A DNA stretch of 64,000 nucleotides from Novosphingobium sp049354825 (GCF_049354825.1 NZ_CP186480.1:1-64000); one strand, 5' to 3'. Positions 23,857 through 33,157 are shown, numbered from the stretch's first letter. A program made the numbers and translations. The notes: generated by a model not told the origin, from the letters alone.

Positions 23857-24648
23857 CTAGTCCGCGGTGCCGCTAAGCTGCCGGTGCGCGCCCGCCAGCG
23901 CGCCCAGGAAATAGAGCGCGACCACGCCGGTTAGCATAGCGGCGATCAGGTCGCCCACGACCTTGCCGGTTTCTTCCGACATTGCCAGCGCCAGGACGAC
24001 GCCGATAACCAGCATGATCAGCGACAGGACGATGACGAAGGCCAGCACCAGCAGCAGGTAGAAGACGAACAGCTTGCCTGCGTTGCCGCGCGTGAGGTTC
24101 CAGCTGCGCGCCAGCGCGGTAAAGGGGTTGGCGATCCGCTCTACCGCGATCACCGGCAGCACCAGCGAGAGCCTGGTCCAGGCCCAGGCCGCCAGCGCGA
24201 AGCCGGCTATGAACATCACCGTCGCGACCGCGGCGATGCCGGTGGCCGCGCCTATCACCAGCATCAGCATCAGACCCACGCCCAGCAGGGCGGCCACGAT
24301 CAGCTGCGCGGCAAGGCACGGCAGGACGCCGCGCAGCCCCTGCCGCAGCGCGTCGGCCACGGTCGGGCGGCCGCGGTCGGTCATCAGCGCGAGCACCGCC
24401 ATGGCGCCGAGCAGTTGAACCGCGCCCAGCACGATCGCGTAAGGCATGATGCCCGAATAGAACTGCATCACCTGCTGAAAACGCGCGCTCGGATCGGCAT
24501 CTGCGGTGGGCACGAAATCGGGGGTCACCAGGCTCAGCGCGAAACTGGGCAGCACGAAGAACACCCCGGCTACCGCCATCAGCAAGTCGCGATTGGCGGC
24601 GACCTTGCGCACGGCGAACTGCCAGGCCGCGTTGCTCTCGAATGCCAT
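23857..24648 (-). CDS. Membrane protein with glycerophosphodiester phosphodiesterase-type membrane domain
   Basis: 263 residues with six hydrophobic segments (for example LMAVAGVFFVLPSFALSLV, IVLGAVQLLGAMAVLALM, LGVGLMLMLVIGAATGIAAVA and FVIVLSLIMLVIGVVLALAM). ARSWNLTRGNAGKLFVFYLL resembles the repeated motif of the DUF7847/GPDPase membrane-domain proteins (SW-x-L-T-x-G). No catalytic domain is fused. The ATG at 24648 starts a clean hydrophilic N-terminus (MAFESNAAWQFAVRKV). It diverges from lipB over 84 bp. Function unknown; a transport or membrane-organising role is a guess. Confidence 0.7.
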   Translation of the reverse strand: MAFESNAAWQFAVRKVAANRDLLMAVAGVFFVLPSFALSLVTPDFVPTADADPSARFQQVMQFYSGIMPYAIVLGAVQLLGAMAVLALMTDRGRPTVADALRQGLRGVLPCLAAQLIVAALLGVGLMLMLVIGAATGIAAVATVMFIAGFALAAWAWTRLSLVLPVIAVERIANPFTALARSWNLTRGNAGKLFVFYLLLVLAFVIVLSLIMLVIGVVLALAMSEETGKVVGDLIAAMLTGVVALYFLGALAGAHRQLSGTAD

Positions 24649-24732
24649 TCCGGTCCCTCTCGTGTCGGCTGCCCTGCACGGGGGTGAAGGGCGGTCTTGA
24701 TAACCACAGCGAAAGCCGCCACGCAACGCGCG

Positions 24733-25419
24733 ATGGCCGACCCCCGCAGATCGATCGAGTGGCGCCGCTCGGACGCGCCTGTCGCCTACCAGGGCGCGCT
24801 GGCCGAAATGACCGCCCGCAACGCCGCGATCGCCGCGGGCGAGGCGGACGATCTGATCTGGCAGCTCGAGCATTTGCCGGTCTACACCGCCGGGACCAGC
24901 GCGGCGCCGGGCGAACTGCTCGACCCCCGTTTCGAGGTCGTCGAGGCCGGGCGCGGCGGGCGCTACACCTACCACGGCCCGGGCCAGCGGATCGCCTACG
25001 TCATGCTGGACCTCAAGGGCCGCGCCCGCGACGTGCGCGGCTATGTCCACGCCCTGGAAGGCTGGGTGATCGACACCCTTGGCGATTTCGGGGTCGAGGC
25101 GTGGCGGGCGCCGGGCCGGATCGGCATCTGGACGCGCGACATCGACGGGTCGGAGGCCAAGATCGGCGCTATCGGCGTTCGGGTGCGGCGCTGGGTGACG
25201 ATGCACGGCCTGTCGGTCAACCTCGACCCCGACCTGTCGCATTTCGCCGGCATCGTCCCGTGCGGTATCAGCGACTACGGGGTGACCAGCCTGGCGCGGC
25301 TGGGCAAGCCGGTTTCCGCCGCGGCCTGGGACGCGGCGATGCGCGCCCGCGCCGACGATTTCCTGGCCGCGCTTGACCGGCCATGCCCCGATACACGCCC
25401 CAAGGAGGCAGCCCGATGA
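24733..25419 (+). CDS. lipB: Octanoyltransferase LipB
   Basis: 228 residues. LipB moves the octanoyl group from acyl carrier protein to lipoyl domains, the first step of lipoate synthesis. Key parts are GGRYTYHGPGQRIAYVMLDL (substrate loop RGG-x-TYHGPGQ), the catalytic Lys in DGSEAKIGAIGVRVRRWVT and the catalytic Cys in FAGIVPCGISDYGVTSL. The ATG at 24733 is chosen; a TTG at 24697 would add 12 residues. The stop codon overlaps the ATG of the following lipoprotein gene. Confidence 0.93.
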   Translation: MADPRRSIEWRRSDAPVAYQGALAEMTARNAAIAAGEADDLIWQLEHLPVYTAGTSAAPGELLDPRFEVVEAGRGGRYTYHGPGQRIAYVMLDLKGRARDVRGYVHALEGWVIDTLGDFGVEAWRAPGRIGIWTRDIDGSEAKIGAIGVRVRRWVTMHGLSVNLDPDLSHFAGIVPCGISDYGVTSLARLGKPVSAAAWDAAMRARADDFLAALDRPCPDTRPKEAAR

Positions 25420-25766
25420 CCCGTCCGATCACCGCCCGTTCCGCGCTCGTGCCCGCTTTGCTCATCGCCTGCCTGGCGCTGGCGGCGTGCAAGCCGTCGG
25501 GCAAGGATGCGAACGGCACCGCGGCAGGCACGATCCTGCCCGGGTCGACCAGCGACGCGATGATCCCGCTCGACCAGGTCCGCTCGGAACCGCCGCTGGC
25601 GCCCGTCGGCAGCGGCGACGCCGCCGCGAAGAAGCAGGGCGGCAAGGGCGAAACGCCCGGCAAGGCATCGGACGGAACCGACGCGGGAGCCAAGCCCGCG
25701 GCAACGCCGTCCGCGGCCGCCGCCCCCGCCGCCAGTGCCGCCGCACCCGAAGCCGCGGCGACCTGA
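25416..25766 (+). CDS. Small Ala/Pro-rich lipoprotein
   Basis: 116 residues. The signal peptide ends in the lipobox LALAAC (Cys at residue 25), so the mature protein should be lipid-anchored. What follows is low-complexity: Gly/Ser/Thr, then a Pro/Ala-rich tail (AATPSAAAAPAASAAAPEAA). No domain is recognisable. AAGGAGG lies 7 bp before the ATG, a strong ribosome binding site. The ATG overlaps the lipB stop (ATGA), so it is co-translated with lipB. Confidence 0.75.
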   Translation: MTRPITARSALVPALLIACLALAACKPSGKDANGTAAGTILPGSTSDAMIPLDQVRSEPPLAPVGSGDAAAKKQGGKGETPGKASDGTDAGAKPAATPSAAAAPAASAAAPEAAAT

Positions 25767-25775
25767 CGGCGGCGT

Positions 25776-26876
25776 TCAGCCTGCCATCGGCGGGTAGTCG
25801 ATATAGCCGACCGGCCCGGGCGTGTACCACGTCTGCGGCACGCCCTTGTTGGGCGCGAATTCGGCGCCCGCGGCGATGCGGCGGTCGAGATCGGGGTTCG
25901 AGATATAGGGCCGGCCGAAGCTGACCGCGTCGCAGATCCCGGCTGCGATATCGGCTGCGGCGGTGGCGGCGTCGTAATCGCTGTTGAGAATCAGCGGCCC
26001 CGAATAGGCGGCGCGCACGGTGCCGTGCTGGCGCGGCACGTCGCTGCGGCCGAAGGTGCCGTCGGGCCCCGGCTGGCGCAGTTCGACGAAGGCGAGGTCA
26101 AGGTCCTCGCAGACCTTCGCGGCGGCGCCGAACACGCTTGCCGGATCCGGGTCGTCGCAGCCCTGGGTCGCGCCGTTGGGCGAAAAGCGCACGCCCACCC
26201 GCTCGCTGCCCAGCACGTCGACAAGGCGTTCGAGAACCTCGCGCAGGAAGCGGACGCGGTTGTTCGCCGGCCCGCCGTATTCGTCCTCGCGCAGGTTCGT
26301 GCCGGCGCGCAGGAACTGGTCGATCAGGTAGCCGTTGGCGCCGTGCAGCTGCACCGCGTCGAACCCGGCCGCGCGCGCGTTATGCGCGGCCTTGCCGTAA
26401 TCGTCGATGATGCGGGCGATGTCGTCCCGCGTCCCGGCGCGCGCTTCGCCGTAGGGCTTGCGCCCTTCATAAGTGTGGGCGTGATCGGGCGCGGTCGTGG
26501 CGGAGGCCGATATCGGCGCCGCGCCGTTCAGGAAATCGGGGTGGACGGTACGTCCCATGTGCCACAGCTGGCAGGCGATCCGCCCGCCGGCGGCGTGGAC
26601 CGCCTCGGTCACGGGCTTCCACGCCTCGACCTGGGCGTCGGTCCAGATGCCGGGCGCGAACGGCCATCCCAGACCCTCGACGCTGATGCCGGTGCCTTCG
26701 CTGATTATCAGGCCCGCCCCGGCGCGCTGGCGGTAGTATTCGATCATCAGGTCGCTGGGCACGCCCGCCTTGTCGGCACGGCCGCGCGTCAATGGGGCCA
26801 TGACGATGCGGTTGGGAGCTTCTATCGCGCCATAGCGAATCGGCTGAAACAAGGCTTCGTGCATCTGCGGGGGCAT
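25776..26876 (-). CDS. Old yellow enzyme family ene-reductase
   Basis: 366 residues, a flavin (FMN) TIM barrel of the NemA/OYE type that reduces activated alkenes with NAD(P)H. Features are APNRIVMAPLTRGRA (N-terminal FMN loop), ISEGTGISVEGLGWPFAPGI, IACQLWHMGRTVHPDF, the substrate-binding pair in DAVQLHGANGYLIDQFL (His-x-x-Asn), NNRVRFLREVLERLV, and the C-terminal phosphate loop DAVSFGRPYISNPDL. The length is right for the classical OYE group. The start MPPQMHEALF at 26876 is used; the open frame adds 23 residues upstream of no obvious quality. Confidence 0.9.
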   Translation of the reverse strand: MPPQMHEALFQPIRYGAIEAPNRIVMAPLTRGRADKAGVPSDLMIEYYRQRAGAGLIISEGTGISVEGLGWPFAPGIWTDAQVEAWKPVTEAVHAAGGRIACQLWHMGRTVHPDFLNGAAPISASATTAPDHAHTYEGRKPYGEARAGTRDDIARIIDDYGKAAHNARAAGFDAVQLHGANGYLIDQFLRAGTNLREDEYGGPANNRVRFLREVLERLVDVLGSERVGVRFSPNGATQGCDDPDPASVFGAAAKVCEDLDLAFVELRQPGPDGTFGRSDVPRQHGTVRAAYSGPLILNSDYDAATAAADIAAGICDAVSFGRPYISNPDLDRRIAAGAEFAPNKGVPQTWYTPGPVGYIDYPPMAG

Positions 26877-26953
26877 GGAGGCAGGCTCTTTCGATTGCGA
26901 AGTGAAACTGGTTTGGCGATGTAAGCACGCCGCCGCGAAAGGCAACGATAGCT

Positions 26954-27850
26954 TTGGGTAACAGCCGGATAGTCCGCCTTGTCGCGTTGCTGACCGCCAA
27001 CGCGGCGCTGGCGCTGGGGCCGTGGTTCGTGCGCAGTGCCGATACCGGGCCGGTTTCAGCCGGGTTCTGGCGCCTGGCCCTGGCGCTGCCGGCGATCGCG
27101 GTGCTGGCGCGCGTCAGCGGGCAGCGTATCGGCGGCGTGGCGCGCCCCGCCATGTTGGCGATCCTGGCCGGGGCGATGTTCTTCGCGCTCGACCTTGCCA
27201 GCTGGCACATCGGGATCGAGCGAACGCGGCTGGGCAATGCCACGCTGTTCGGCAACGCGGGCAGCCTGATCGTGATGGCCTGGGGCCTGGTCGCGCTCCG
27301 CCGCGCGCCGCGCTTCGCCGAATGGGCGGCCATGGGCTGCGCGGTGGCAGGCGCGGCGCTGCTGCTGGGCCGCTCGCTCGAAATCGGGCCGCGCACGCTG
27401 AGCGGGGACTTGTTCTGCCTGCTCGCGGGTACGCTCTATGCTGGGTACATCCTGCTGCTGCGGCGCGCGCGCGGCACGCTGGGCAACTGGACCGCGCTGT
27501 TCTGGTCCAGCCTGTTCGGGCTGCCGGTGCTGCTGGCGGTCGCCCTGCTGCGCGGGGAGCCGGTGTGGCCGCACAACTGGGCGGTCGTCGCGGGCCTAGC
27601 GCTGTCCAGCCAGATCATCGGACAGGGCCTGCTGGTGTGGTCGCTGCGCCATTTTCCCCCGCTGGTGATCGGGCTGGCGCTGCTGACGCAGCCGGTGGTC
27701 GCGGTCGTGGTCGGCTGGCTGGCCTTTGGCGAGATGGTGGGCTGGCTCGACCTTGCCGGCATGGGCTTGGTCGGCGCGGCGCTGGTGCTGTCGCGCACCG
27801 CCGACACGCCGGACGAACCCGAGGTGGCGAAGGCAAGCGAAGCGCGCTAG
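26954..27850 (+). CDS. EamA-family (DMT) transporter
   Basis: 298 residues with ten hydrophobic helices in two EamA repeats. The first ends near GCAVAGAALLLGRSLEIG, and the second ends with VVVGWLAFGEMVGWLDLAGMGLVGAALVLS, the typical E-x-x-x-x-x-x-x-G-x-x-L-I close of drug/metabolite exporters. The protein exports or imports an unknown small metabolite. It begins with TTG at 26954 because no ATG or GTG precedes the first helix. The gene diverges from the ene-reductase over 77 bp, and a DUF885 lipoprotein gene follows after 25 bp. Confidence 0.85.
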   Translation: MGNSRIVRLVALLTANAALALGPWFVRSADTGPVSAGFWRLALALPAIAVLARVSGQRIGGVARPAMLAILAGAMFFALDLASWHIGIERTRLGNATLFGNAGSLIVMAWGLVALRRAPRFAEWAAMGCAVAGAALLLGRSLEIGPRTLSGDLFCLLAGTLYAGYILLLRRARGTLGNWTALFWSSLFGLPVLLAVALLRGEPVWPHNWAVVAGLALSSQIIGQGLLVWSLRHFPPLVIGLALLTQPVVAVVVGWLAFGEMVGWLDLAGMGLVGAALVLSRTADTPDEPEVAKASEAR

Positions 27851-27875
27851 CCTCCCGGCACAAGGGGAGAAACCG

Positions 27876-29690
27876 ATGCGCCGATTGCCGACCGTCCTGC
27901 TGCCAGTGCTCATGGTAGCCGCGCTGCCTGGGTGCGCGACCAACGCACCGCACGATACGGCCATCCACGCCGCGCAGGCGCAGGCCGCCATCACCGCGAC
28001 GGGGCAGGCGATCGATGCGGCCAACCAGCTTGCCTTCGGGGAGCTTGGCCGCCGCTATCTCGCCAGCCTGGTCCGTTTTCAGCCGGTTTCGGCGACCCAA
28101 CTTGGGGACCATCGGTACGATTCGGCCCTGCCCGATCTCTCGCCCGCGGGCCGCGCCGCCGAAACGGCCGAGTGGCGCTCCATCCTCGCCGCGCTCACGC
28201 AGGTCGACCGCAATGCACTCCGGCGCGAGGACCAGGTCGACTACGCGCTGCTGGGCAATCAGCTGCGCTACGATATCTGGACGTCCGAAACGCTCCAGCC
28301 GTGGGCGACCGACCCGCTGCTTTACGGCGGCACTGCCACCGGTTCGCTCGAAAGCCTGACCTCGCGCGATTTCGCGCCCTGGCCCGACCGGCTGCGCAGC
28401 GCGACGTCGCGCATGGAGGCGATTCCCGGCTTGCTGGCGGCCGCCCGTGCGCAATTGGTCCCGGCGCGGGTGGCGCCGATCTATGCCACTACCGCGGTGC
28501 AGCGGATCAAGGGCCTGACCGATCCGATTGCCGACATGCGCCCGCACCTCGCCACGCTGAGCGCGGCCGAACGCGCGCGCTTCGAGGCCGCGGCCAGCGC
28601 GCTCGCCGCCGCGCAGGCCGCGCATCTCAAGTGGCTGGAGACCACGCTGGTGCCGCAGGCGAAAGGCGATTTTCGCCTTGGCCCGGCGCTTTACGACCAG
28701 AAGATGAAGTTCGCGCTGCAGTCCGACCTTTCCCGCGCCGAGCTGAAAGCACGCGCCCAGGCCGAGTTCGCGGCCGTTCGCAAGGAAATGGCGGCGCTGT
28801 CGCGCCAGGCGCTGGCGGAAGCCAAGATTCCCGCCCCCGCGGACGAGCAGGCGCTGATCGAGCGTGCCCTGCAACTGACGTATGCGAGGCGCCCGGCCAG
28901 GACCGAGTTGATGGCGGACGCCCGCGCCGCGCTGGCTCAGGCAACCGCGTTCGTGCGGCAGAAGCGCTTCGTCACCGTGCCCGACACGCCGATCCGCGTG
29001 ATCGAGATGCCGCGATCGATGTGGGGCTACGCGGTGGCGTACGACGACGCGCCCGGCGCGCTGGAAAAGGACCAGCCCAACTTCTTTGCGGTCGCCCCGA
29101 TCCCGCCTGAATGGACCGATGCCCAGGCAACCTCGTTCCTGTCCGAATACAATGACTACATGGTCCAGGACCTGGCCATCCACGAGGCGATGCCCGGGCA
29201 CTACCTGCAGCTTGCCCACGCCAACCAGTTCGACGATCCGCTGCGCTCGGTCCTGCAGTCGGGCCCGTTTGTCGAGGGCTGGGCGGTCATGGCCGAGGCG
29301 CAGATGGCCGAGCAGGGCTACATGGGCGGCGACCCCCTCTACAAGCTGACGATGCTGAAGATGCGGCTGCGCTCGGTCACCAACACGCTGCTCGATATCG
29401 GCATCCAGACCGAGGGGATGACCCGCGACCAGGCGATGGAGCTGATGATGAAGGGCGCCTTCCAGCAGGAACGCGAGGCGGCGGGCAAGTGGGTTCGCGC
29501 CAGCCTGGGATCGGTGCAGCTATTGTCCTACTTCATCGGCTATACCGAACACGCCGCGCTGCGCGCGGAGGCGATGCGCCGCGACGGCGCCGCGTTCGAC
29601 CAGCGCCGCTTCAACGACGCGCTGCTCGCGCATGGCTCGCCGCCGGTGAAGTACGCGCGGCAATTGGTGCTGGGGCTGCCGATCGAGTGA
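27876..29690 (+). CDS. DUF885 lipoprotein, putative metallo-hydrolase
   Basis: 604 residues. The signal peptide ends in a lipobox AALPGC (Cys at 20). The long helical DUF885 domain carries HEAMPGHYLQ (residues 436-442 for the H-E-A-M-P-G-H core), the conserved pair of His of this family with nearby Glu in FVEGWAVMAEAQMAEQGYMG, a pattern like thermolysin-type or carboxypeptidase-type zinc sites. DUF885 proteins are regarded as likely peptidases, not proven here. The ATG follows AAGGGGAGA. It is probably co-transcribed with the EamA transporter upstream, and it ends one base before the convergent nadA stop. Confidence 0.85.
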   Translation: MRRLPTVLLPVLMVAALPGCATNAPHDTAIHAAQAQAAITATGQAIDAANQLAFGELGRRYLASLVRFQPVSATQLGDHRYDSALPDLSPAGRAAETAEWRSILAALTQVDRNALRREDQVDYALLGNQLRYDIWTSETLQPWATDPLLYGGTATGSLESLTSRDFAPWPDRLRSATSRMEAIPGLLAAARAQLVPARVAPIYATTAVQRIKGLTDPIADMRPHLATLSAAERARFEAAASALAAAQAAHLKWLETTLVPQAKGDFRLGPALYDQKMKFALQSDLSRAELKARAQAEFAAVRKEMAALSRQALAEAKIPAPADEQALIERALQLTYARRPARTELMADARAALAQATAFVRQKRFVTVPDTPIRVIEMPRSMWGYAVAYDDAPGALEKDQPNFFAVAPIPPEWTDAQATSFLSEYNDYMVQDLAIHEAMPGHYLQLAHANQFDDPLRSVLQSGPFVEGWAVMAEAQMAEQGYMGGDPLYKLTMLKMRLRSVTNTLLDIGIQTEGMTRDQAMELMMKGAFQQEREAAGKWVRASLGSVQLLSYFIGYTEHAALRAEAMRRDGAAFDQRRFNDALLAHGSPPVKYARQLVLGLPIE

Positions 29691-29691
29691 G

Positions 29692-30690
29692 CTAGTCGCC
29701 GCTCGGCCGCGCGCCCAGGTCACCCAGGCCGACGGTGCCGCTGGCAAGTTCCAGCATCTTGTCGAGGCTCTTTTTTGCGGCCAGGCGCAGCCCCTCCTCG
29801 ATCTCGATCCGGGGTTCGAGGTCGCGCAGCGCCAGGTAGAGCTTCTCCAGCGTGTTCAGCGCCATGTACGGGCAGATGTTGCAGTTGCAGTTGCCGTCCG
29901 CCCCGGGTGCACCGATGAAGGTCTTGTCGGGCAGCGCCAGGCTCATCTGGTGGATGATGTGCGGCTCGGTCGCCACGATCAGGGTGTCGCCGGGGAACGT
30001 CTTGGCGAACTGCAGGATGCCGCTGGTCGATCCGACGTAATCGGCGTGGTCGACGATCGTCGGCGGGCATTCGGGGTGCGCGGCGATCGGCGCGCCGGGG
30101 TGCTGCGCCTTGAGCTTGAGCAGCTCGGTCTCCGAGAAGGCCTCGTGCACGATGCACACCCCCGGCCACAGCAGCATGTCGCGCCCGAACTTGCGGTTGA
30201 GATAGCCGCCCAGGTGCCGGTCGGGCCCGAAGATGATTTTCTGATCCTTCGGGATTTGCGCCAGGATCGTCTCGGCGCTGGAACTGGTGACGATCACGTC
30301 GGACAACGCCTTCACCGCGGTCGAGCAGTTGATGTAGGTCAGCGCGATGTGATCGGGATGTGCCTCGCGAAAGGCCTTGAACTTCTCTGGCGGGCAGGAA
30401 TCCTCAAGGCTGCAGCCGGCGTCCATGTCGGGCAGGACGACGATCTTTTCGGGCGACAGGATCTTTGCCGTGTCGGCCATGAACTTCACGCCGCAGAACG
30501 CGATCACGTCGGCATCGGTGGCCGCCGCCTTGCGCGACAGCTCGAGCGAATCGCCCACGAAATCGGCCAGGTCCTGGATTTCCGGCTTCTGGTAATAGTG
30601 CGCCAGGATCACCGCGTTGCGGTCCTTGCGCAGACGGTCGATCTCGGCCCGCAGGTCGAGCCCGGAAAGGTTGGTCGGCTGGGCGGTCAT
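29692..30690 (-). CDS. nadA: Quinolinate synthase
   Basis: 332 residues. NadA condenses iminoaspartate with dihydroxyacetone phosphate to quinolinate in NAD synthesis and holds a [4Fe-4S] cluster. Family stretches are ILAHYYQKPEIQDLADFVGD, VIAFCGVKFMADTAKILSPE, LPDMDAGCSLEDSCPPEKF, AHPECPPTIVDHADYVGSTS and NCNCNICPYMALNTLEKLYL, which supply the cluster cysteines. The ATG at 30690 has AAGGGAGA 10 bp upstream; a TTG at 30717 is less likely. nadB and nadC are not next to it. Confidence 0.95.
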   Translation of the reverse strand: MTAQPTNLSGLDLRAEIDRLRKDRNAVILAHYYQKPEIQDLADFVGDSLELSRKAAATDADVIAFCGVKFMADTAKILSPEKIVVLPDMDAGCSLEDSCPPEKFKAFREAHPDHIALTYINCSTAVKALSDVIVTSSSAETILAQIPKDQKIIFGPDRHLGGYLNRKFGRDMLLWPGVCIVHEAFSETELLKLKAQHPGAPIAAHPECPPTIVDHADYVGSTSGILQFAKTFPGDTLIVATEPHIIHQMSLALPDKTFIGAPGADGNCNCNICPYMALNTLEKLYLALRDLEPRIEIEEGLRLAAKKSLDKMLELASGTVGLGDLGARPSGD

Positions 30691-30753
30691 GCGCGTAAGT
30701 CTCCCTTGCAGGCTCAACGCGCGATGGCCCGCCCGGCTCCCCGGTGCAAGCGT

Positions 30754-31467
30754 TCAGGCGGCGATGGCGTCCGCCAGCGCGATGACCGGCGGCAGCATGG
30801 CGGCCAGCGCCACCAGCACGTGCGACAGGATCACCGCTATGGCCGCGGTGGTCGTCGCCGGGTGTACCTTGCCCAGGACCTCGCGGTCATGGCGCAGCAG
30901 GAATCCCAGCATCAGCAGCTGGATCACCATCGCGGTCCATTCGGCCGGCATCGCCCCCATCAGCGGCACCGGCAGCAACCGGCCCAGCGCCGGCTCCATC
31001 AAAAGGACCGTCGCGCCGATCATCAGCCGGCGGTGCCAGGCGGTCTGCTTGCAGCGGGCGATCGCCAGCCACACCATCGCGGCGAACAGCGCCGCCTCGA
31101 TCGTCACCAGCGACAGGTAGAACGCGGGCGTGAAGAACGGCGGCGCGATGCCGGCGCGCATCACCGCGACGACCCCGACGATCGCGACCGGCGGGATCGC
31201 GGTGACGAGCACCGCGCCCGCCCAGCCGAGCCGGCGGTGCAGGGCCAGGTTGTCGCGCGCGACCAGCGTTGACTGGACGACCAGCAGGGCGAGCCAGCCG
31301 ACCATCATCGCGGCATGAAGGTGGATCGCCAGCGGCAGCGCGCGCGGATCGACGAAGCCGCGCGCCTCGAACTGCGCGAAGCCGAACACGATGAAGGCGA
31401 CCAGCCCCACCGACATCTTCTGGTAAAATGTCTGCTCGCGGCGAGCGAGCGGTGCAATCGAAGCCAC
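30754..31467 (-). CDS. Seven-helix membrane protein, paralogue of the next gene upstream
   Basis: 237 residues with about seven hydrophobic helices. It shares a clear pattern with the product of 31590-32372: an N-terminal helix, then LAIHLHAAMMVGWLALLVVQ (against HVHGITFMGWLGI in the other), LHRRLGWAGAVL (against LHRKLGWISVVY) and HRRLMIGATVLLMEPALGRLLPVPL (against HSRLMLCAFSVLTGPGLGRLLPEPL). The conserved His in three membrane-edge positions could bind haem or metal. I know of no characterised member. It starts with GTG. Confidence 0.7.
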   Translation of the reverse strand: MASIAPLARREQTFYQKMSVGLVAFIVFGFAQFEARGFVDPRALPLAIHLHAAMMVGWLALLVVQSTLVARDNLALHRRLGWAGAVLVTAIPPVAIVGVVAVMRAGIAPPFFTPAFYLSLVTIEAALFAAMVWLAIARCKQTAWHRRLMIGATVLLMEPALGRLLPVPLMGAMPAEWTAMVIQLLMLGFLLRHDREVLGKVHPATTTAAIAVILSHVLVALAAMLPPVIALADAIAA

Positions 31468-31589
31468 GGAAAATCCCCCCTTGGCTATGTCTGCGTCCCC
31501 CGCCGCGCGGTTTATCGCGCTTTGTACCGGACCGCCATGTCGTCAGCCGAACCGGATCGGCGGTCCGTCGAAGCCCGCCGCCGCCGCCG

Positions 31590-32372
31590 TCAGGCGCCAA
31601 AGTCCGGCGGCAGGAAGGCCGCCATCGGCCGGTCGGCCCCCGGCGTTCCGGCGATCACCGACCGCGTCGCCGCGATGCCGATGGGCGAGTAGGCGATAAG
31701 CTGCGCCGCGACCTGCAGCCCCACGATCAGCGCAACGCCCTGGAACCAGGCGCGGTGCACCGAGCCGTGGCGGCGATGGTCGAGCGCCATGCCGATCGCG
31801 GGCCAGATCAGGGTCGCGACGACGACCGTGTCCCAGGCGTAGGGGATCAGCAGCGGCTCGGGCAGGAGGCGGCCCAGGCCGGGTCCGGTCAGCACCGAAA
31901 ACGCGCACAGCATCAGCCGGCTGTGCGCGGCGGTGTCGCGCCGCCGCGCGATCGCCCATCCGATCGTCGCCGCAAACGCGACCAGCGCCGTGCCGTTGCC
32001 CCACAGGAACTCGTTCTGGGCGAAGAAGAACGGCCCGCCGGTGGTCTGCAGCGAATGGCGCATGACGAGGAAGCCCATCAGCACCATCCACGGCACGTAG
32101 ACGACCGAGATCCAGCCGAGCTTGCGGTGCAGTCCCAGCGGCCCCGCTGCGGCAAAGCGCATCTGCGTGAGCGTGATGCCCAGCCAGCCCATGAAGGTGA
32201 TGCCGTGGACATGGACGATGAGCGGCGAGGCGAACGTTGACCGGCCCATGACGATGTTGAGCAGGAATCCGGCGACGATCGTCGCCGCCATCAAACAGGC
32301 CAGGATGAAGAAAGACTGCGCCTCGCTGCGCCGCTTGCGCTCCGGCGCTGCGCTTGGTGCCAATGTCGCCAC
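31590..32372 (-). CDS. Seven-helix membrane protein, paralogue of the next gene downstream
   Basis: 260 residues, seven hydrophobic helices, in tandem with its paralogue at 30754-31467 with a 122-bp gap. The conserved landmarks are LIVHVHGITFMGWLGITLTQ, LHRKLGWISVVYVPWM, a polar segment GGPFFFAQNEFLWGNG and HSRLMLCAFSVLTGPGLGRL. The GTG at 32372 is preceded by GGGAGG at 6 bp and decides the start; the open frame extends 13 codons further. Function unknown. The pair looks like a local duplication that has diverged well beyond half its residues. Confidence 0.7.
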   Translation of the reverse strand: MATLAPSAAPERKRRSEAQSFFILACLMAATIVAGFLLNIVMGRSTFASPLIVHVHGITFMGWLGITLTQMRFAAAGPLGLHRKLGWISVVYVPWMVLMGFLVMRHSLQTTGGPFFFAQNEFLWGNGTALVAFAATIGWAIARRRDTAAHSRLMLCAFSVLTGPGLGRLLPEPLLIPYAWDTVVVATLIWPAIGMALDHRRHGSVHRAWFQGVALIVGLQVAAQLIAYSPIGIAATRSVIAGTPGADRPMAAFLPPDFGA

Positions 32373-32455
32373 AATACCCTCCCAGGTTTGCGACCGAGGC
32401 AAGGGTGTCAAGAATGGCGCCTGGTTTCAAGTGTCCGCTCTCGAGCGGTGGAAAA

Positions 32456-33157
32456 CTACCCCGCCGGCTCGCCGTCGAAGCGGACCGTGACGGTGACATC
32501 GCCGTAGCCGGCAACCTGCATCGGGATCGCCAGGTTCTGGCGGATCGCGTCGCGGGCGGCGCCGCGTGCCAGGTTCATCAGCACCGGGTTGGCGGCGGCC
32601 TGGACCGCCTGCTGCTCGGCCAGCAGCGTGGTGTTCCGGTTAAGCTTGTCCTGCGCATCCCGCGTGATGAACACGCCTTCGCGCAAGTACCTGGCGCGCG
32701 CCTCGTCCAGGTTGGGACGCCCGACCGTCAGCGCCGGCAACTGCACGTCGAGCCGCTTGGCGGCCTGGTCCCACTTCATCCGGTCGCGCCCGACCGCCGA
32801 CAAGTCGACCGAGTAATCGACGCGGGCGGGGATCACCGCCACCTGCTTGGACTTGAGCAGGCCGAAATAGCGGGTGTCATCGCTGGCGACGACCGGGGCG
32901 AGCTCGGCGCTGAAGACGGTCAGCTTGTCCTGCTTCTGGAACGCGACCAGGCTGGTGGCGAGCGGATCGCCGAGCTTGTCCGGCTTGAACACGTGCCACG
33001 CCAGCACCGCCAGCGCGGCGATCAGCAGCAGCCACGGCAGCGCCGATGCCCGCGCGGCGCGGACCTGGGCGGGTGGGGGTGCCGGCAGGGGCGCGGTGGC
33101 AACCTTGTCCGAAAGGGGGCGAGCCGGGGCGCGGGTCAGGCGTTCATCGTCATCCAT
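32456..33157 (-). CDS. DUF4230 domain protein, membrane-anchored
   Basis: 233 residues. An N-terminal Pro/Ala-rich tail is followed by one membrane helix (LPWLLLIAALAVLAWHVF, about 40-57) and a soluble C-terminal domain of the DUF4230 type: FSAELAPVVASDDTRYFGLL, AVIPARVDYSVDLSAVGRDR, DVQLPALTVGRPNLDEARAR and LNRNTTLLAEQQAVQAAANP. No activity is known for the family. The first 22 bases overlap the end of the MBL-fold gene upstream, so the two are co-translated. Confidence 0.8.
   Translation of the reverse strand: MDDDERLTRAPARPLSDKVATAPLPAPPPAQVRAARASALPWLLLIAALAVLAWHVFKPDKLGDPLATSLVAFQKQDKLTVFSAELAPVVASDDTRYFGLLKSKQVAVIPARVDYSVDLSAVGRDRMKWDQAAKRLDVQLPALTVGRPNLDEARARYLREGVFITRDAQDKLNRNTTLLAEQQAVQAAANPVLMNLARGAARDAIRQNLAIPMQVAGYGDVTVTVRFDGEPAG

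Noticed and set aside
27615..29219. 534-codon minus-strand frame over the EamA and DUF885 genes
   Set aside because: Antisense shadow; low-complexity Arg/Gly-rich translation without signature.
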